Part shown: positions 14,389 to 15,304 of the stretch, piece after piece | Layout: each line of letters opens with the position of its first letter | Numbering within the stretch: position 1 is the first letter of the stretch | Source: Embleya sp040605455 | GTDB lineage: Bacteria > Actinomycetota > Actinomycetes > Streptomycetales > Streptomycetaceae | DNA: 15,304 nucleotides | Assembly: GCF_040605455.1 (NCBI RefSeq) | Contig: NZ_JBEXCV010000184.1 | Coordinates: forward strand, 1-15,304 | Direction of reading: 5' to 3' | The notes under the pieces: generated by a model | What the model was told of the DNA's origin: nothing | Database searches by the model: none | What the model saw: the letters and a program-made list of their open reading frames with translations, nothing else | Position numbers and translations under genes: made by a program

Positions 14389-14601
14389 TCAACCGCCCAG
14401 ACAGTCACCACCGGCGGACCGTCCGAGCAGTCGGCTTTCGGGCACGTTCGCGCCCGCCATCTTCCCGCAGTGCTTGCAGGCTTTGGCCCACGGATTGCCG
14501 GTCGGCCCGTCCGGCCCGTACTGATACACCCACTCGTGCTCGTCGTGACCCTCGGCACACATGTCCCACGCATTACCCGTTTCCCGCACGTCTCGCGCCA
14601 T
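14389..14601 (-). CDS. Small Cys/His-rich protein, possible zinc ribbon
   Basis: The 70-residue protein begins MARDVRETGNAWDMCAEGHD and contains HEWVYQYGPDGPTGNPWAKA followed by CKHCGK. Cys15, His19 or His22, Cys42 and Cys45 (C-x2-C) could bind one zinc ion. The Trp- and Tyr-rich centre (WVYQYGPDGPTGNPW) looks like folded protein rather than random translation. Start choice is strong: GAGGAGAGG lies 5-13 bases before the ATG. The frame stays open further upstream but turns into low-quality Pro/Arg-rich sequence there. It reads in the same direction as accA2, with 214 bases between its stop and the accA2 start. I do not recognise the family. It has no nuclease or HTH motif, so it may be a small regulatory or structural zinc protein. 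Confidence 0.7.
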   Translation of the reverse strand: MARDVRETGNAWDMCAEGHDEHEWVYQYGPDGPTGNPWAKACKHCGKMAGANVPESRLLGRSAGGDCLGG

Positions 14602-14629
14602 CGACCCTCTCCTCGCACTACCCCGCACA

Positions 14630-14648
14630 ACCCTGCGGTGCGCAGGGT
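14630..14648. promoter_or_regulatory. Perfect inverted repeat upstream of the small Cys/His-rich gene
   Basis: ACCCTGCG (14630-14637), spacer GTG, CGCAGGGT (14641-14648): 8-base perfect arms centred 38 bases before the start codon at 14601. It could be an operator overlapping the promoter or a hairpin in the 5' leader. TACCCT on the leftward strand overlaps its upstream edge as a possible -10. Confidence 0.4.
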
Positions 14649-14758
14649 ACGAGCAGGCGCCCCCGGAAGAGACCGAAACACACAAACCATCCGGTGTCGG
14701 GTCGCCTGGCGGCGGGCGCGGCAGGGGCTGGGTCGCGGGCCATGAGCTCACGGGTGGG

Positions 14759-15151
14759 CCACAACGTGCGATGCGCCTGGCGGCGGATGGGGGTAGAGGA
14801 GGGGCGCAGGCCGCGACCGCGCGAGTGGGGGCGAAACGTGCGACTCGCCTGCCGGCGGGCCGGGCGCGGGGGGCCGCGCGGGTCGCCGGCTGCGAGCGCA
14901 CGCCGGGGCCGGCATGCAGGCCGGTGCGCGGATGGGGGTCGAATCGTGAGATCCACCTGACGGTGGTCTGGGCGCGGGTGGTGCGGATTGCCCGCCCACG
15001 AGCGCGAAGGAGGCGAAGAGGTGTGACTCGTCTGGGACGGGCCGGGGGTCCGCCGGCGTAGGTCGTCCGGCAGCGGGTCGCGGGCGGGCGGTGTGCATGC
15101 GCGCTGCGCGCAGCAAAGAGCGAAACGCGTGAATCCCCCAGCGGCAGCCCG
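14759..15151. repeat. Five diverged copies of a ~34-bp repeat
   Basis: Copies lie at about 14759-14792, 14831-14864, 14939-14972, 15013-15046 and 15120-15151, all in the same orientation and spaced 72, 108, 75 and 106 bases apart. The shared pattern on the + strand is roughly GCGAAACGTGCGACTCGCCT followed by GxCGGCGGGCCGGG. In four copies the centre forms a short hairpin: CGCC/GGCG in the first two, CCACC/GGTGG (14953-14966) in the third and CGTC/GACG (15029-15039) in the fourth, so the paired bases change together. The fifth copy is the least like the rest. The sequences between copies are unlike each other. Confidence 0.6.
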
Positions 15152-15277
15152 ATGACGGTATCCGGGTGTGAGCCGGGCGGGCCGAACGGCGCCGGGACGG
15201 CCGCGGGCGAGCTTCCGGTGCGACCCGGTCGGGAGATCGACCTCCCAAACCCGCGCGTCGACCGCTGCGGCGAGGGT

Positions 15278-15297
15278 CTTCGGGCCGACGCCCGAAG
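15278..15297. terminator. Hairpin at the right edge, probable terminator of a gene outside the window
   Basis: CTTCGGGC (15278-15285), loop CGAC, GCCCGAAG (15290-15297): perfect 8-base arms, extendable by a G-T and a G-C pair. Nothing in the window transcribes into it, so it most likely serves a leftward gene beyond the right edge. Confidence 0.4.
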
Positions 15298-15304
15298 GCG
15301 AGAA

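Larger units (their letters stand above)
14602..15304. other. 703-bp region with no convincing gene
   Basis: Open frames exist on both strands, but their translations are Arg/Pro/Ala-rich with no recognisable domain. They start without ribosome binding sites, and the frame at 14748-15248 opens with TTG. What the region does contain is the inverted repeat at 14630-14648, the five-copy repeat, a 12-bp palindrome GCTGCGCGCAGC at 15103-15114 and a terminator-like hairpin at its right end. Confidence 0.55.

Noticed and set aside
14759..15151. CRISPR array
   Set aside because: Repeat copies are strongly diverged, spaced irregularly (72-108 bases) and there are no cas genes in the window.
14748..15248. 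A 166-codon leftward open frame across the repeat array, with recurring PPxGxSHxx peptides
   Set aside because: It starts with TTG, has no ribosome binding site, is Pro/Arg/Ala-rich, and the fifth repeat copy is out of frame with the others. The recurring peptides follow from the DNA repeat having spacings divisible by three.

Overview
The window comes from a high-GC actinomycete. Coding regions are extremely GC-rich, several starts are GTG, and the gene order closely matches, as far as I remember it, the Streptomyces coelicolor SCO4912-SCO4921 region that ends in accA2. A member of the Streptomycetaceae is the best guess; genus cannot be fixed from the sequence alone.

Layout, left to right. 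(1) 35-3388, leftward: deoC (deoxyribose-phosphate aldolase), a complete aldehyde dehydrogenase and a 292-residue, catalytically incomplete aldehyde dehydrogenase-like protein. They are tightly coupled (5-bp gap, then an 8-bp overlap) and end at a 26-bp perfect palindrome. (2) 3483-4507: a rightward membrane protein with a PH-like domain and a convergent small membrane protein. (3) 4649-7276, leftward: purine nucleoside phosphorylase followed by a phosphohexomutase-family enzyme that is probably a phosphopentomutase, closed by a 32-bp perfect palindrome. (4) 7548-8661, leftward: a second PH-like membrane protein and a gamma-glutamylcyclotransferase-fold protein, with a nested stem-loop between them. 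(5) 8707-10116, rightward: an LpdA-type NAD(P)H quinone reductase that lacks the lipoamide dehydrogenase active-site disulfide. (6) 10117-10633: a 517-bp non-coding, less GC-rich interval with several hairpins, one of them an intrinsic terminator with a T tract, and a cluster of TGATAAGA-like sites. (7) 10634-11488, rightward: a DeoR-family repressor. (8) 11510-14601, leftward: an uncharacterised membrane-anchored protein with a Cys/His motif, accA2 (biotinylated alpha subunit of acyl-CoA carboxylase) and a 70-residue Cys/His-rich protein. (9) 14602-15304: no convincing gene, but five diverged copies of a ~34-bp repeat.

How the genes fit together: PNP releases (deoxy)ribose-1-phosphate, the mutase can convert it to the 5-phosphate, DeoC cleaves deoxyribose-5-phosphate to glyceraldehyde-3-phosphate and acetaldehyde, and the aldehyde dehydrogenase pair can oxidise the acetaldehyde. 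This is a nucleoside-salvage route laid out in two transcription blocks. The DeoR-family protein is a candidate regulator of it, but that link is inference.

Most of this is a conserved actinobacterial neighbourhood. The points most worth a second look are the two-gene version of an ALDH16-like enzyme, the repeat array upstream of the accA2 block whose hairpins show compensating base changes, the structured interval and clustered sites before the deoR-family gene, and the recurrent -10-like hexamers 6-7 bases before GTG starts.
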